Shown: positions 53,701-62,880, counted from the stretch's first letter. The stretch: DNA of 64,000 nucleotides from Mantis religiosa (GCA_030765055.1 CM060951.1:50177147-50241146), one strand, 5' to 3'. The notes: generated from the sequence alone by a model not told the origin. Numbers and translations: made by a program.

Positions 53701-56700
53701 AACTTACCATCATAAGCACTTGAGTCCCAGGCTTCATCATTTAACTCTTATTTTATTTAATTGATGGAAATTAATCATTTCTTCACACTAGCCGTGTATA
53801 GGCTAAGGTTTTTGATAGTCAACATGAAAAATTCAATGCCATAGCCGGGATTTGATGTAATGCTATCTGCCCAGCATGATACTTGTATTCTGAGAAGCTA
53901 CCTGTACATGCAAAGTGTCCAAACAATCACACAAAAACCTGCACATCAGTATCAGCATTTAACATACCTGAACCATCATTCTTAGTAAGCATAAATTCAA
54001 ATGCTCCCTTTCTTGGAGTCTTGTTATTCATGGTGACTTCAAGTTTGGGCCAATGCTGTTTCAGAGATTCAGTGAGCTCCACAGCTCTGCGACGGAACAC
54101 TTGTCATGATTTGCTGAAATTAAAAAAAGTCTAAATATAGCTAAAAATATAAGCTACCAAAAAATATAAGCTACCAATTATAACCCCCCAGGGGCCTACT
54201 TCGGTAAGTACAGTTCTGGCGCACCCGGGGTCCCGAGCCAACAGTCTCCCTCATGTGGGCTCCTCATCGTGGCTGAGGGAGACTCAACAGGCCCACCCAC
54301 GTGTAGGCCGTGCGTGTAGACGATTAGATTCTTTGTAGATTCTTTTTCTAGTTTAGAGTTTAGGATATGGTGAACGAAAATTTTAGTAGGGTTTGATTGA
54401 TTTTGTTTATGTACGTGTATTTTTAATAGGTTTTGTTACATTTGTATAGTTTTTAGAAAGTTTTATATCTGGCTCTTGCCATGACTAGTTTTTTAAAGGG
54501 CGCTGATGACCGCCGTAGTTGAGCGCCCTTATATATATCATCATACCAATTATAATTTTTAAACATGGTACACAAATTGAATGCACACCCTAAGACAAAA
54601 ATAAGACTCAAAATATATATTTCTTGAAGTTTCCATTGGTGAAACTGGTGTCTAGAGACAAGTGTATTGCTAGAGTGGTTATAAGCAGGTACACTGCAAT
54701 GAGGTCTACAGAAATTCACATCATTAACATATATTTTTTGCAGAAAAACAAGTTTACTACTCATACTTGTTGCAATATAATTTCTAACTACTAAGAATAA
54801 TTTCATTTCCAGAAACTTTCACCATCAATTTAAATATGAAGTGAGTAAATATTCCTAAACTATAAAGAAACTTAACAGAAATTAACTAAATGGGTGCAAA
54901 AATGCTCTACTTCTACTGCTGTACTCATTCAATGGGGCATACATGACAACTGCCTAGGCAAATTTTCACGAAAATAATACCTCCCAAGAAACTTATTTAT
55001 CCCAATAAATCATTTGGATGTCAATTTAACTCAAACTTTCTTCGCACACATGTTTCCACTAGGATTCAACTTTGGTAAGATAAAAAGTGGATGAACTAAT
55101 CATAGGATATGGTCTTTGTAAGAACAAGTTTGAAACCTAGACAAATATACTGCTGGAATTCAATGATTCCATTGGGATACATAGTACAGTAGAAGCCTGA
55201 AATTATTTTGCTTTTATTTGGCAAGTTGAGACCAAAATATTCCACAAATAGTGGTTCTGACAATTTTCACCACCTCCCCTGTTCGTTGACAATGACAGCT
55301 GCATTCCAGGAGAGTAATGATACCACCATTCTTAGCCTCTGAACTTGACTGAGTCCTGCAGATGAACCCATATTTGTTCTCTTTCAAATGCTCATGGTTT
55401 AAATCACAGTAGTGCTATTGCACTGGTCAATCAACTTCATGTTCTTAGTTAGGAATCAAGGTATTTCTTCCTATTAGTATTTACATATTAAAAACACTTA
55501 CATGAGAGGAACCAAACCAAAGACCTTTATAACACTAGTTTTCGACATTATGGTTTGTGCCAGCACAGCACTTACAGAAATCTCACCAAAGTAGCCTACA
55601 TGATGCCAGAAGGCATTAATCGCTGTTCAGTGTCGCACTGGCAGGTGATCAGTTCGAGATTTAGTGGTCTTTGAGGCATTTAATCTTGGGAATGCCGATA
55701 AGCTACTATCAATATTTTTATACTCGGAAAGCAGATTTAAAGGCATTCTAATCCAATAATTTCACACACCTAGTTTAAATACCAACTTATAAGCATATGA
55801 CCACAATTAGGTTTAATACAATTAACTGTTTAATGCTTAGCCTCAGACTATGCATCACCTACCTCAACTTGCTTTGAACTATTATCTCTCAATTGTTATG
55901 CAACAAGAGGAAATGAATTTGGAGCATCCATCTGTGAAATTAATAACTATCCAGACTTGACCTCAAAATACCGCGAGGCAAGGAGAATGACTTACTAAAC
56001 ACCTGAGCAATAACTATACATATAAAGTGGTACCTTATATATGTGCAGATGACATGGTGCTTGGCTTGAAGACCTACACAAAGCTGTCATTTAGACATAG
56101 GCTAACAGAAACAAACTGCAAGTAAATACCAAAACTGTTCAAATGACTTTCCGGGAAAGGCGGATTAGCACAAAATGAGACCATAGCTTTCCAGACCAAG
56201 AAACTAAACATGGTCAACTCTTTTAAATACTTGGGTGTTACACTATAAACGGAGGGTACAGCCTACAGGATGCATATGAAATAAGCCGCCACAGTAATCT
56301 AAACCATATATATGATTCAAGAACTACATCAGACTATCAGACAATTCTCAAAAACTTTCACACTGCTGTGCCCAATTCAACATATGGTTTACAGACAATC
56401 TGGGAAATACCAAGCTCAGAAGATCTTAAAACCTTAAGGAGTATGAAAACTTGTTTTAAAACGAGTCCTGTCCTTATCAGTGCATACACAATCCAGGATG
56501 ACATACGTATTGGCACAGGAGACTTACTTCATAGAAGGCATAATACTACAACCATTTATGCAAATAACAGGCTCGAAAAAAACTTCTACATAAGAAGGAA
56601 ATCAAGAAAAGTACAAATATGGCAAGAACTTTACTAGACGGAAGCCATGATCGACAGGCAATGAAACTGAAAAAATAAAGTGCTGCTGCATTTTGTAACT

Positions 56701-57801
56701 TCATTGGCAGCACATGGGTTCAATTTCAACACCTGCAAATCGAGGACCTAACATGAACCTAACCTTAATTACCATTACCACCTAATTAGATGCAGAAATC
56801 TCTAAACCAATAACTGAATTCTGTAAGTGAAAAAAGAATCAATGTTCAATTTCAACTTTGGCTCTCCGTACACTAACGGCTAAAATTGTAATCTAACATG
56901 CAAAATAATTCAGTGTAGCAGAGATGATTAGAACCCACATTTGATTTTAACCACAAGAGAAAAGAAAGAATGACATGGCATACAAGTTACAAGCACATTA
57001 GATTTAAGTCAAACCATAGGTATAGATGATGCCATTAAATGTCTGCATGGTGTGCAAACAACAAATGTTACTAAATAGAGGTGGGAAAAGCAATACACTT
57101 CCACAAAATTTAGTAATCTTTTAGACTTACCAATGTTCTATATTGATGCGCAGCTCCTTGTCTGGTATTTCACCATTACCGGCGCTGGCATCCTCCCCAT
57201 TTTCATCCTTTTCATCCTTCACTTGCGGTTTACGGCCTCTTCGCTTTGGTTTAGCATCATCATCGTCCTTGTCTGCCGCTTCTTTCGCGGCTTTTTGGCT
57301 CTTTGTCGGCCCTCGGGCCTTTTTTTCAGGTACTGGTTGTGCTTCTTCTTCAGGTGCTTTCTTCGCAGCGGCTTTTCTACTTCGCGTTTTTGTATCCTTT
57401 TGTTTTTCTTCAGTGTTCTGAGAATCTTCATCTTTAGTTTCTTTTTTGGCAGCCCGGCCTCTGCGTTTCGGTTCAGGGGCGGCTACTACATCTTTGTCAC
57501 CATCGCCTTCCTCTTTCGCCTCTGTTTTCTCAGATTCAGCTTCTGTCTTCTCAGCTTCTGCCTCTGTCTTCTCAGATTCCGCTTCGGCATTCTCATTTTC
57601 ATTTACCTGTTCAGCCTTTTTGTTTCCCCGGCCCTTTGTTTGTTTAGGCTTTACATCGGTCGTTTCTTCAACCGATTCAGCCTTTGCCTTTGCCTGGCGA
57701 CCTCGCTTCTTAACGGGAGCCTGGTCTTCATCTGCAATCTTCTCCACGTTATTTTCTTCTGTTTCGGTTGCTTTCATTTTTCTTCCCTTCTTTGCTGGCA
57801 T
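41693..57801 (-). CDS. SELENOH: Selenoprotein H (BthD-like), selenocysteine-containing, 304 aa
   Basis: Thioredoxin-fold redox protein of the nucleus/nucleolus, member of the Rdx family (CXXU). Exons 57131-57801, 53968-54113 and 41693-41790 join in frame (671+146+98 nt, 304 codons plus stop). Residues 1-215 are a charged, Lys/Glu/Ala-rich extension with AT-hook cores: KKRGRQAK (31-38), KRRGRAAK (112-119) and KRRGRKPQ (186-193). The conserved domain follows: ELRINIEHCKSU, with Sec at residue 227 encoded by TGA 54104-54106. Then come QVFRRRAVELTESL, PRKGAFEFML, and IWSGIKKGPPRKEKFPQPE. Human SELENOH (122 aa) has IEHCTSU and LWTGIKKGPPRKLKFPEPQ in the same order. The N-terminal extension is larger than in human and resembles insect BthD. 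The exon junction splits the Cys codon just before the UGA. SECIS and poly(A) candidates follow. Confidence 0.93.
43460..45000 (+). mobile_element. IS630/Tc1-like DDE transposon (internally deleted)
   Basis: The ends carry inverted TAAGTTGGTGATTG (43468-43481) and CAATCACCAACTTA (about 44978-44992). Inside, a transposase remnant keeps KPQFPKYILNEIAAEKGQKI joined to a PYHCHFNAIELIWAQIKGYV-like block near 44340-44400. It continues with ARNNTDFTITSVIKLTEAIA and a Ser/Asp-rich tail ending SDSGISGIFPLE. The central Asp region is missing, so the element is non-autonomous. Confidence 0.72.
44330..44670 (+). pseudogene. IS630-like transposase C-terminal remnant
   Basis: IELIWAQIKGYVARNNTDF contains the catalytic Glu. 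ISAKNWEDAVCHTKKV follows, then one frameshift leads into an acidic end with DDDNDQKSSTNDSSDSGIS. The same ISGIF ending occurs in the copy near 53476. Confidence 0.75.
45160..45880 (-). pseudogene. hAT-like / CGGBP1-like transposase-derived pseudogene
   Basis: On the minus strand: SVDSALITDGKTVLCQTCDK, then HIGCTVKSQIEHL (a BED-like Cys2-His pattern) near 45830-45750. LHSCRDSLHHLIVNF and NCVWHWLRCTYPATN follow near 45640-45570. WISTDEMTDASGHFIAILIV near 45430 is the DETTD-type block of hAT transposases. Many frame breaks are present. I infer hAT from the block order; the exact family is uncertain. Confidence 0.62.
46358..46475 (+). mobile_element. SINE family A, 5'-truncated
   Basis: Only the 3' body remains: GAATGTCGGGTAGCTATAAG, CCATTTCATTCACCGTCCGA, then TATGACTTATCGTTAGAGGA and an AT-rich tail. 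It matches the 3' half of 61749-61985. Confidence 0.8.
47409..48320 (+). pseudogene. mariner transposase pseudogene
   Basis: The frame at 47485 reads TVKHWYNEFNHGRCSL, VLPENIDAVQKLIKQDRH, TYCETEATLGISSTSLHIIL and MKKICSN, a standard mariner HTH segment. After a stop it continues with DWCKKNAQ-, TGDKSWICAYEPE (first catalytic Asp), WVFQDEA, CCFSKTGHVATEEH and, beyond a MITE, VHQDNVNTH (second Asp). Stops and a MITE disable it. Confidence 0.8.
48034..48169. mobile_element. MITE with 41-bp inverted arms
   Basis: Arms 48034-48074 (TTGTAAAAACTATTTGTAGT ... CTTGTCAC) and 48129-48169 are reverse complements with few mismatches. It is inserted between the mariner blocks NAEW and the LTSLN-type continuation. 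Confidence 0.8.
48330..48525 (-). repeat. Family B repeat, minus orientation
   Basis: The tail end TTAATTGACGGAAATTAATC is followed by the minus tRNA-like head (GGGATTTGAACCAGAGACC ... TTGAGCTACCATAGCC) and the ACATTAAATTCTCAAAT spacer. Confidence 0.8.
49818..49875 (-). mobile_element. Very short family B end fragment
   Basis: Only about 58 bp (TAAGTTAATTGACACAAATT ... AGGCTAAGGTTCT), corresponding to the outer end of family B, between copies of GTGATATATT at about 49808-49817 and 49876-49885. Confidence 0.7.
49932..50171 (-). mobile_element. tRNA-derived SINE, family C
   Basis: The repeat CATAACTGT flanks it at 49923-49931 and 50172-50180. The minus-strand head CGTGGCTCAGTGGTTAGACC has GGGTTCGATCCC, and the body matches the other copies. 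A short GT run at the left may be the tail. Confidence 0.88.
50591..52626 (-). mobile_element. ORF1-only derivative of the I-like element (2.0 kb)
   Basis: The perfect 14-bp duplication GTCGAACAGCTGTG is at 50577-50590 and 52627-52640. On the minus strand it has the same CCCCCCAGGGG start and 5' UTR as 8745-14350, an ORF1 (51437-52183, continuing as broken frames to about 50850), and the family 3' end (GGGCGCTAATGACC...GTTGAGTGCCC). There is no ORF2 at all. It must have been mobilised in trans. Confidence 0.9.
51437..52183 (-). CDS. Gag-like ORF1 of the ORF1-only element (248 aa, truncated)
   Basis: I chose the MAKFKNNSFNKSK start at 52183 because the upstream open frame is 5' UTR homologous to that of the full-length copy. 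It aligns by eye with the full-length ORF1: NPFSIQKGLDSIAGSVKACT, YLVRVELHRTLNSRGVVNTS, EEIQEHLAEQGVTSVYRI. The zinc-knuckle region CIDCGEVKHDNACTSPAKCV and CSGNHSANSRECPHFMEEKV follows. The first knuckle is altered (FQCFGHTSDSYNG lacks the last Cys). The stop at 51437 cuts off the Ser/Pro-rich tail, part of which is readable further on in shifted frames. Confidence 0.8.
   Translation of the reverse strand: MAKFKNNSFNKSKKEVESCGPHYLVIYRTEKCRKSSTVNPFSIQKGLDSIAGSVKACTRSRNGTLLVEAVSSTQAAKILKANMLASYLVRVELHRTLNSRGVVNTSALDSMSNEEIQEHLAEQGVTSVYRIHRKERGELVPTYTQFLTFDRVELPKRIKEGYEAIEVRQYIPNPLSYKFQCFGHTSDSYNGVATCIDCGEVKHDNACTSPAKCVNCSGNHSANSRECPHFMEEKVIQESRKLLRIRQT
53520..53860 (-). repeat. Family B repeat immediately downstream of SELENOH exon 2
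   Basis: The minus tRNA-like head (GGATTTGAACCATGGATCTC ... TTGAGCTACTATGGCC, 53545-53608) is followed by the GGTAAACCACTAGGGGCTCTC spacer and the end TTGATGGAAATTAATCATTT. Part of a second minus head starts at about 53820. Confidence 0.8.
53968..54113 (-). CDS. SELENOH: SELENOH coding exon 2 (contains the UGA selenocysteine codon)
   Basis: The acceptor is ATTTCAG before 54113 and the donor is TTCAG|GTATGTT at 53968/53967. The exon gives (TG)C AAA TCA TGA CAA GTG, i.e. C-K-S-U-Q-V, then FRRRAVELTESLKQHWPKL and NKTPRKGAFEFMLTKNDGS. If the TGA were a true stop the exon after it would not retain 40 family-conserved codons and matching splice phase. Confidence 0.93.
54104..54106 (-). promoter_or_regulatory. 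In-frame UGA selenocysteine codon
   Basis: Position 4 of the CXXU redox motif of selenoprotein H. Decoded as Sec in family members when a SECIS is present in the 3' UTR. Confidence 0.9.
54184..54543 (+). mobile_element. 360-bp end-only derivative of the I-like element
   Basis: The perfect 12-bp duplication TACCAATTATAA is at 54172-54183 and 54544-54555. The left end CCCCCCAGGGGCCTACTTCG and the next 130 bp match the 5' UTR of the I-like element. The right end AAGGGCGCTGATGACC...GTTGAGCGCCC matches its 3' end. There is no ORF1 or ORF2. It lies 70 bp upstream of SELENOH exon 2, in antisense. Confidence 0.9.
56035..56640 (+). pseudogene. Non-LTR reverse transcriptase fragment (post-YADD region)
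   Basis: CADDMVLGLKTYTKL (56045) is the catalytic box. TVQMTF-like, TKKLNMVNSFKYLGVTL, VAPNSTYGLQTIWE and SVHTQSRMTYVLAQETYFIE blocks follow, spanning the thumb region. Stops and shifts disable it. No endonuclease or 3' end is visible, so this is a fragment. Confidence 0.75.
57131..57801 (-). CDS. SELENOH: SELENOH coding exon 1 (AT-hook-rich N terminus)
   Basis: ATG at 57799-57801 is the first Met of the frame; upstream sequence is non-coding. It encodes 223 complete residues plus two bases of Cys224. The start is MPAKKGRKMK. A heptad-like run of ESEKTEA/EAEKTEA units lies near residues 75-96. AT-hook cores and several KAAAKKA-type basic patches follow, then GEIPDKELRINIEH. Composition predicts a disordered DNA- or RNA-binding nuclear segment. 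It ends at the donor CATTG|GTAAGTC. Confidence 0.93.
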
Positions 57802-58040
57802 TGTATACCTAAATCTCTCAAACTAGTTGATCCCAAAGTTTTCAAAAAGAATGACTCCAAAACTACGCACCGGTTCACTTCACAGCGTGGTAACAGAGAA
57901 AGCGTACCTGCAAAGACTACTAAGAATCTTGGGAAATTAGCGGCACTACACCAATCTCTAATTGGTCAAATTGAATCTGCTCAACCAATCAGAATGGACT
58001 AATGGACTACCTTCCTTTCACTCAACGTGAATATATCCGT
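57802..58040 (-). promoter_or_regulatory. SELENOH 5' flank with two CCAAT boxes
   Basis: Opposed CCAAT boxes at 57961-57965 (minus-strand CCAAT) and 57985-57989 (plus-strand CCAAT) lie about 160-190 nt upstream of the ATG. This is typical of NF-Y-driven TATA-less promoters. No TATA box is seen. The start site is not known. Confidence 0.5.
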
Positions 58041-58942
58041 GAGGTAAAGATTCTCGTTGAAAACTTGTGCGTTTGCCACTGACCATGCTTGGTGAAATTA
58101 AGTGATGCCCATCTGGAGCAGTGTTAACATAATTTCATGGTTAGGCCATATTGCAAAAGAACAATTTTATTATATTTTCGTATCTGTTAGTTTATTTAAC
58201 AGAGAAAAGCATTATTTTTGTGTTATTAAATGAGCCCAAATCGAATGGAACAAAAGTAAGAACATGAAATTGCTTCAAACCTTACACAGAACTGTTTTTT
58301 TTATTTCATCCTTTGGAACATAATACATATATTATAGGACACGTCAGTTCAAGATACAAAGATAAATATAAAAAGTTACATAAGACTAAAAACTGTAACA
58401 GATACAGGATCTAACAAAAGTCTAAAGTAGAAAAAGCAAATAAATATAAACTATATAAAGACCATAGAAAAATGCTATATAAAAGTAATTGTTCACAAAT
58501 ATGGAGTTTACTCTACTTCATGCTTTAATTCAATTTATTTTGTCCTTTTGATTGATATCAGACACGTCATAGTATAAAAATTACATTAATGTCCACTGTC
58601 ATTATTTACAATCACTTAAAATTAATTAACATTTAAAAACTCGTTTACAGAATAAAAAGAATGTTGTAGTAAAAAGAGTTTTACTCCCTTTTTAAAATGT
58701 ATAATGCAATCCATGAAGAGCTTTAGTATTACTACGCACGTATAGTAAGTAATATGGCACACACGTATCAGTTACACGTATTTACCATGGACGTAATTGT
58801 AAATACCACTGGATATATACGTATATGTGCTTGTGTGTGCGCGCGATCTGGTAACGCTTTGACAAAAAAATATATATATATAAAGGTAACTGGTATAACT
58901 ACGAAAAGTATATCCAGTCCTTTCTTTGCTATACAGCTCATT
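58041..58942. other. AT-rich intergenic sequence
   Basis: No gene or recognisable element. Short AT runs lie near 58860-58882. Confidence 0.4.
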
Positions 58943-60219
58943 CAATAATGATTGGCACTCCCTCTGCAACTCTTACAAAGTAACAGTGTGTTGATGTATG
59001 GGTGAAGATGCCAACAAATGATTTTGCTACTTCCCATAGATGGCGCACAGGAGCAGCAATTGTACCGTCTTGTGAGTACGTCCGTGGATATCAGTGAAAC
59101 AACAATGAAGCAGACAATCACGGTCAAATGTGGGCTATGTGGTTTCTCTGGAGGGAAGAAGTGACTACTTCAGACATACAAGAGGTTAGTGGCCATATGT
59201 GGGGAGTCTGCACCAAGTCGCAGTTCCGTGTTTCCTTGGATATCCGAATTCAAAGACGACAAAGACTGTGCTGAAAAACGCAAAAGCACTAGGCATCCAG
59301 CAATTGCACCCAAACCAAACAATACCCAGCTTGTCAATGACCTGATATTGGAGAACAGACAAATCACATTTGATGAACTGTGCAGGCAATATGTCTAACA
59401 CTGGCAACCCTCCACACCATAATCCATGAAGATTTGATAATGAAGAAGGTGTATGTACAATGGGTGCCACATACTCTCTTCAATGCCCAGAAACAGAAGC
59501 GTGTGGAGGTATGGAAACATATGCTGAAACAGTATAGTGCTGATGGAGTTCTTTGCGAAACTGGTCACCATCGATGATTCATGTCTTTTTTCACGAGACC
59601 CCGGAATTAAAATAGCAGTCTATGGAGTCGAAGCATGTTGCGAACCCTCGTCCCAAGAAGTCATGGCCAGGACTATTCGTTCGGACACACATGGCAACTG
59701 TTTTCTGCGATCAGGAAGGGATACTGCTGGTGGATTGGCTCCCTCCCAATATGATCATCAACAGTGAGCGGTACTATAATTCACTGCAACAACTGGGCCA
59801 ACGCATTCAACAACGTCGCCATCAAAAATGTGGCCGAGATGTTCTTCTCCAACAAGACAATGCACGACCACATGCCAGTTGCCAGACCATGACCACCATT
59901 CGTACACTAGGATTTACTGTGTTACCACGTCTTCCATATTCACCCGATTTGGCTCCTGGTACTATGCCCTATTCGACTCGATGAAAGACGTCATGCAGGG
60001 AAGGAAGTTCACCCTAATGACGAACTTCATGCAGTAGTCCATCAGTGGCGGCGGGACACCCCCAAACAATGGTTTGCTACGTAAATGCGGTAGCTGTTAG
60101 AACGATGGAACAAATGCATGGGCATTGGCAGGGAATACCTGTAATGTTACATGAATGAGTTTTTTTTTTCAATAAATGGTTCTTGCAAAGAAAAAGTGTT
60201 GTAGTGACAATCATTATTG
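58943..60219 (+). mobile_element. mariner transposon, near full length (about 1.28 kb)
   Basis: The inverted ends CAATAATGATTGGCACT (left) and AGTGACAATCATTATTG (right) match with one difference over 17 bp, and the length is typical for mariner. No TA target is evident at the ends, so boundaries may be off by a few bases. It encloses a disrupted transposase. An AATAAA lies near 60168. Confidence 0.75.
59150..59990 (+). pseudogene. mariner transposase pseudogene (DD34D)
   Basis: HTH part: VAICGESAPSRSSVFPWISE, then ILENRQITFDELCRQY and TLATLHTIIHEDL. Linker: VQWVPHTLFNAQKQKRVEVW. Catalytic region: TIDDSCLFSRDP (first Asp), FCDQEGILLVDWLPPNMIIN, VLLQQDNARPHAS (second Asp), and LPRLPYSPDLAPG, whose Asp completes DD34D. 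Single-base shifts near 59396, 59575 and 59975 break it. Many blocks remain, suggesting moderate age. Confidence 0.85.
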
Positions 60220-61748
60220 GAGGCCCCCAATATGTTATATCCACAACAGTAACTTCTTAACATTCTGAAATTCAAGGCGTATACTGCAAAAGCTGTATCA
60301 ATTGCCCCGATTTCTTCACTGACAATACCAGAACAAGTGATTAGGAAAAACCGATATATTTTTACAATCAAACTGAAAAAATACCCTTAAAGGTTACAGC
60401 CAAAGGAACAATATTTTCTTAATATTTTACTGATAAACACATTATGTGTCATAGACCATCAGATAGCACTTTTATTTGCCGATTGATATACCGTAATTAT
60501 ATATGGCTTCGTCAATCTTACAAATATTATTTACATTATACAGTATACAGTATGGTGTAGTTTCCGTAAATAATTACCTATTCCTTTTTGTCAAAGTTGT
60601 GATATAGAAAAAGTAATGCTTGGTTTTGTAACATTTTAAATGCTTCAAGTTTGATTAAAAATATGTATATTAAGGACTACTTTAGAAATTAATTAACTAC
60701 AATTGTTACTGTACCAAATTTATACAAATGTATTGAATCTCATGTTTCAAAGTTAATTAAAATCTGCATCATAGCAATAATTACAAATATGAGTGAATGC
60801 CACTTGAGATTATTACAGTATTAAGGGACGTAATTATTCTTTTATTGCCATAATATTTATTTTCTTCTATATAAATACCACACTGCGTGCATTGCTACAA
60901 ATTACAGTATTTTTCGTTTAAAACGTAGTTTTAACAAGTCAATATGAAAACTGAATATGCAATCTTGTAATCAAGAGCTCAAGATTTGATATAGGGAGTA
61001 GATTTCGTTAAAACATGTTTCGCACGAGTCTAAGTTTGGATAGATACGAGAGTTCGTGAGATTTTGCATCTCATTACCGGAGTTAAACCTAGAACTGAAG
61101 TGTAAAACTGATCAAATATGGAAAGAAACTTGATCGGATTAGTAGAGTCGTATCTTTTCAAAGTGCAATGAAAACTACGGCTGAACACAATTAATGTAGT
61201 ATATTGGTGTTCGCTTATTAGACAAACCTCGTAAACACGCCAGTGTCTCTCTCCGAGGAACTATTTTGTAACGTAAGTGTGTTTCCACACCCAATTGTAA
61301 TTTAGAGTAGAGTGAAGTTTCCGTGAAAAGAAATATTTTAGCGACAAAGTTAACGGTAAGAACCAATTGATCTGAAAATTGTGATGAAGCTAATTCTACA
61401 AAAAAAAAAAAAAAAAATATTGTTGACCAGTTTGCCACCAATGCCTAGGCTTATTTTATCAATTTGATAGAGGAGAGAACTACTTTTGATTTGCCAATTA
61501 GTGACAGAAATAATACCATAACTCGATTTGGAGAGACGACGGGCTTTGAAGATTATGCATAGGCACAGTAGGTTAGCTCCCCAGTAGTTGAAAATTACAC
61601 TAGTCACCCCAAGGGTAGAATGAAGGTATATAGCATGAGTCTTCCAGGATAACTAATGATCTAAGTGCATGCCTTGAAATTTGACTGTCAACGTGAAAGA
61701 TAAAAGGTTATGGTTGAGATGAATAGGGGTGTACAAGAGCCTATCACA
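60220..61748. other. AT-rich, unrecognised
   Basis: No supported gene or repeat. A poly(A) run is at 61401-61417. Confidence 0.4.
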
Positions 61749-61985
61749 CGCCTCTGTAGCATAGATGATAGCATATTTGCCTGACGTTAAAGAGGTTTCG
61801 AATTCGAATCTCGGTCGGGGTGATCTATCTAGATAAACTTTTTCTAGGATTTTTCCCTTATGCTAAGATATTAATGACGGGTAACTCTAAGCTCTATGAG
61901 CCCCGGTCTCATTTGAGTATCACTTTACCCATTTCATTCATCATCCGATATGACAACGTGAGAGGAGGTACATTTTAAAAAATGC
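61749..61985 (+). mobile_element. tRNA-derived SINE, family A
   Basis: The head GCCTCTGTAGCATAGATGAT has B box TTCGAATCTCGG, and the body carries GACGGGTAACTCTAAGCTCT and CCATTTCATTCATCATCCGA. It ends in an A-rich tail (ACATTTTAAAAAATG). It is the only complete plus-strand copy. Confidence 0.85.
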
Positions 61986-62269
61986 AACAACTGAAGGCAA
62001 ATTGTGCTTTTAAGGCGAAAAATGGGTTCTGAATGTTGTCTGTCGATACCTACGAAAGAGAAGTCGAACAACTACTGACGAGCTTTTCGCTGACCACCAT
62101 AATGGTTTGGTGGTGTTTTTGGAAAAACGTAAAAGGTTTGGAGTAAATTGGTTTAACACAGTTTCCGCGATGGAGTGCACCTGGATCACGGTCAGTAGGG
62201 GCTAATACAAGGTGTTAATATTTCTGACCCCAGTTGTTGTGTAAAGTTTGTTAGTCATGTATCTTATGA

Positions 62270-62880
62270 AGGTTAATGAAGGATACGCAAATATTTGAGA
62301 CCAAGAGTTTGTCGATTGTGATAAAATGGGGTAACAGTCACTGTCCATAACGTCAAACCGCAATTCCCATGTAGTTTAGTGACAGAAGGAAGAAGAAACG
62401 TATGATAAATACGTGTTAATGGCTTAATGTGTAAATGTGCCAATCGAGTGGAAGAATCGTTATTTAAGAGGAGGAAATCACAATTAAATAAATGCTGAAG
62501 AAATAAATAATGATGTTGAGATGATCGGATAAGTTTAGGAGAGAGCCCAATATTGGAGTCTCGGCAGATAATTGTGTCGTTTTCCGGTAACAAATGTTGA
62601 GGAACATTTTAAAGCACCAGTAATGTTAGAGTCGGAAATTGTACGTAGATTGCTTGAAACATCCTGTAATAGCTAGCAATGGTGTGATACGAAGTGATGA
62701 TTAGGGGCATCTACCTGCCATAAAATTTGTAAATGAGCCCATTTGAATGACTGGTACGGTGTCAACAATGTTTCTTCGAGCACTGTAATGTCGATTTTAT
62801 ATCGCGCTAAAGGATGTTGCAAATACGGAAATCTGGGTTTAATGGAATGTGCATTCCAGTAGACTATGACGTACGGCGCT
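62270..62880 (-). pseudogene. Non-LTR endonuclease remnant
   Basis: Minus-strand VIVYWNAHSIKPRFPYLQH (62870) is the usual start of an apurinic-like endonuclease. KIDITVLEETLLTP and FKWAHLQI follow, then (after breaks) IICRDSNIGLSPKLIRSS in place of the GDFN block. FDCDFLLLNNDSSTRLAH- and FLLPSVTKL-like blocks come near 62450-62380. It is too decayed for a clade assignment. No RT domain could be traced after it. Confidence 0.55.

Larger units (their letters stand above)
41791..53967 (-). other. SELENOH intron 2 (about 12.2 kb)
   Basis: Runs from donor CAG|GTATGTT at 53968/53967 to acceptor TTTTACAG at 41791. It contains the DDE, hAT, mariner and I-like derivatives listed separately. The stretches 41930-43450, 45890-46350, 46480-47400 and 48530-49680 show no recognisable feature. 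Confidence 0.85.
54114..57130 (-). other. SELENOH intron 1 (about 3.0 kb)
   Basis: Lies between donor CATTG|GTAAGTC at 57131/57130 and acceptor TTTCAG. It holds a 360-bp I-like derivative and an RT fragment; 54560-56030 and 56650-57120 show nothing else. Confidence 0.85.

Noticed and set aside
54104..54106. TGA taken as a real stop codon, making exon 1 an unrelated AT-hook protein
   Set aside because: The downstream codons match SELENOH closely and splice in frame to a further conserved exon; the UGA is at the known Sec position.
57133..58002. A 289-codon reading frame on the plus strand and another at 57446-57826
   Set aside because: They are the antisense of SELENOH exon 1; the minus strand carries conserved SELENOH sequence and splice sites.
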